A program made the position numbers and the translations under genes. Below the pieces are notes generated by a model that was not told where the DNA came from, made no database searches, and saw nothing but the letters and a program-made list of their open reading frames with translations. 64,000 nt of DNA, taken from Jeotgalibacillus campisalis (GTDB taxonomy: Bacteria; Bacillota; Bacilli; Bacillales; Jeotgalibacillaceae). This document shows positions 63,943 to 64,000 of the stretch, piece after piece; position 1 is the stretch's first letter; each line of letters starts with the position of its first letter. Location of the stretch: contig NZ_JXRR01000001.1 in the NCBI RefSeq assembly GCF_000829515.1, forward strand, positions 186,001 through 250,000, given 5' to 3'.

Positions 63943-64000
63943 CACGCAATGATAAAAACGAGCAAGAGGAATCCCCTTGTAACGGGTTCTGTTAACAAGT

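Overview
The window is chromosomal DNA of a low-to-mid GC Gram-positive bacterium, most likely a member of the Bacillaceae. The evidence is AAGGAGG-type ribosome binding sites, intrinsic terminators, a T-box leader, CcpA-like cre sites, lipobox lipoproteins and many Bacillus-type gene sets (bpsA/ypbQ, ykfABCD, glcU-gdh, hut, csp, yeeI, yjlB). The genus cannot be fixed from the sequence alone. No tRNA, rRNA, CRISPR array, prophage or transposase gene was seen.

Layout. 1-3.6 kb: alkylpyrone-type type III polyketide synthase with its methyltransferase, an MDR oxidoreductase, 3-methyladenine glycosylase and a cold-shock gene with a structured leader. 3.9-7.7 kb: a ykf operon for murein-peptide recycling whose ATPase gene ykfD is decayed. 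8.1-12.2 kb: a LacI-controlled operon with two Gfo/Idh/MocA dehydrogenases and a TIM-barrel isomerase. 12.3-18.3 kb: a secreted beta-propeller protein, a T-box-controlled MFS transporter, a HAD phosphatase, an RluF-like pseudouridine synthase and a DUF202 protein. 19-26 kb: yeeI between two copies of a short palindromic repeat, then hutUIGH. 26.4-30.4 kb: a three-gene operon (PlsY paralogue, GNAT-aminotransferase fusion, LtaS-type enzyme). 30.8-36.3 kb: gdh-glcU, a NAT-like protein, a cupin, a CAP protein, a third copy of the repeat and a sigma-region-2-like small protein.

The most interesting region is 36.4-63.9 kb, which reads as a beta-1,2-glucan utilisation island. The right module is a LacI regulator, an ABC importer (lipoprotein plus two permeases) and a divergent GH3 beta-glucosidase / GH94-type 1,2-beta-oligoglucan phosphorylase pair, the arrangement known from Listeria innocua. 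The left module is a co-directional ten-gene operon. It holds a solute-binding lipoprotein, a 978-residue secreted protein with two jelly-roll-like domains and a solute-binding domain, two permease pairs, an NHL-TPR-YIP1 membrane protein, a DUF5696 protein, a GH144-type (PF10091) beta-1,2-glucanase and a GH35 enzyme. None of the four recognised glycan-active enzymes carries a signal peptide and no ABC ATPase is encoded. I infer that long or cyclic beta-1,2-glucans are captured, perhaps trimmed outside by the DUF5696 protein, imported and depolymerised inside the cell. Near-perfect LacI palindromes built around GAAACGTTTC, placed next to recognisable promoters, and two cre-like sites tie the two modules together.
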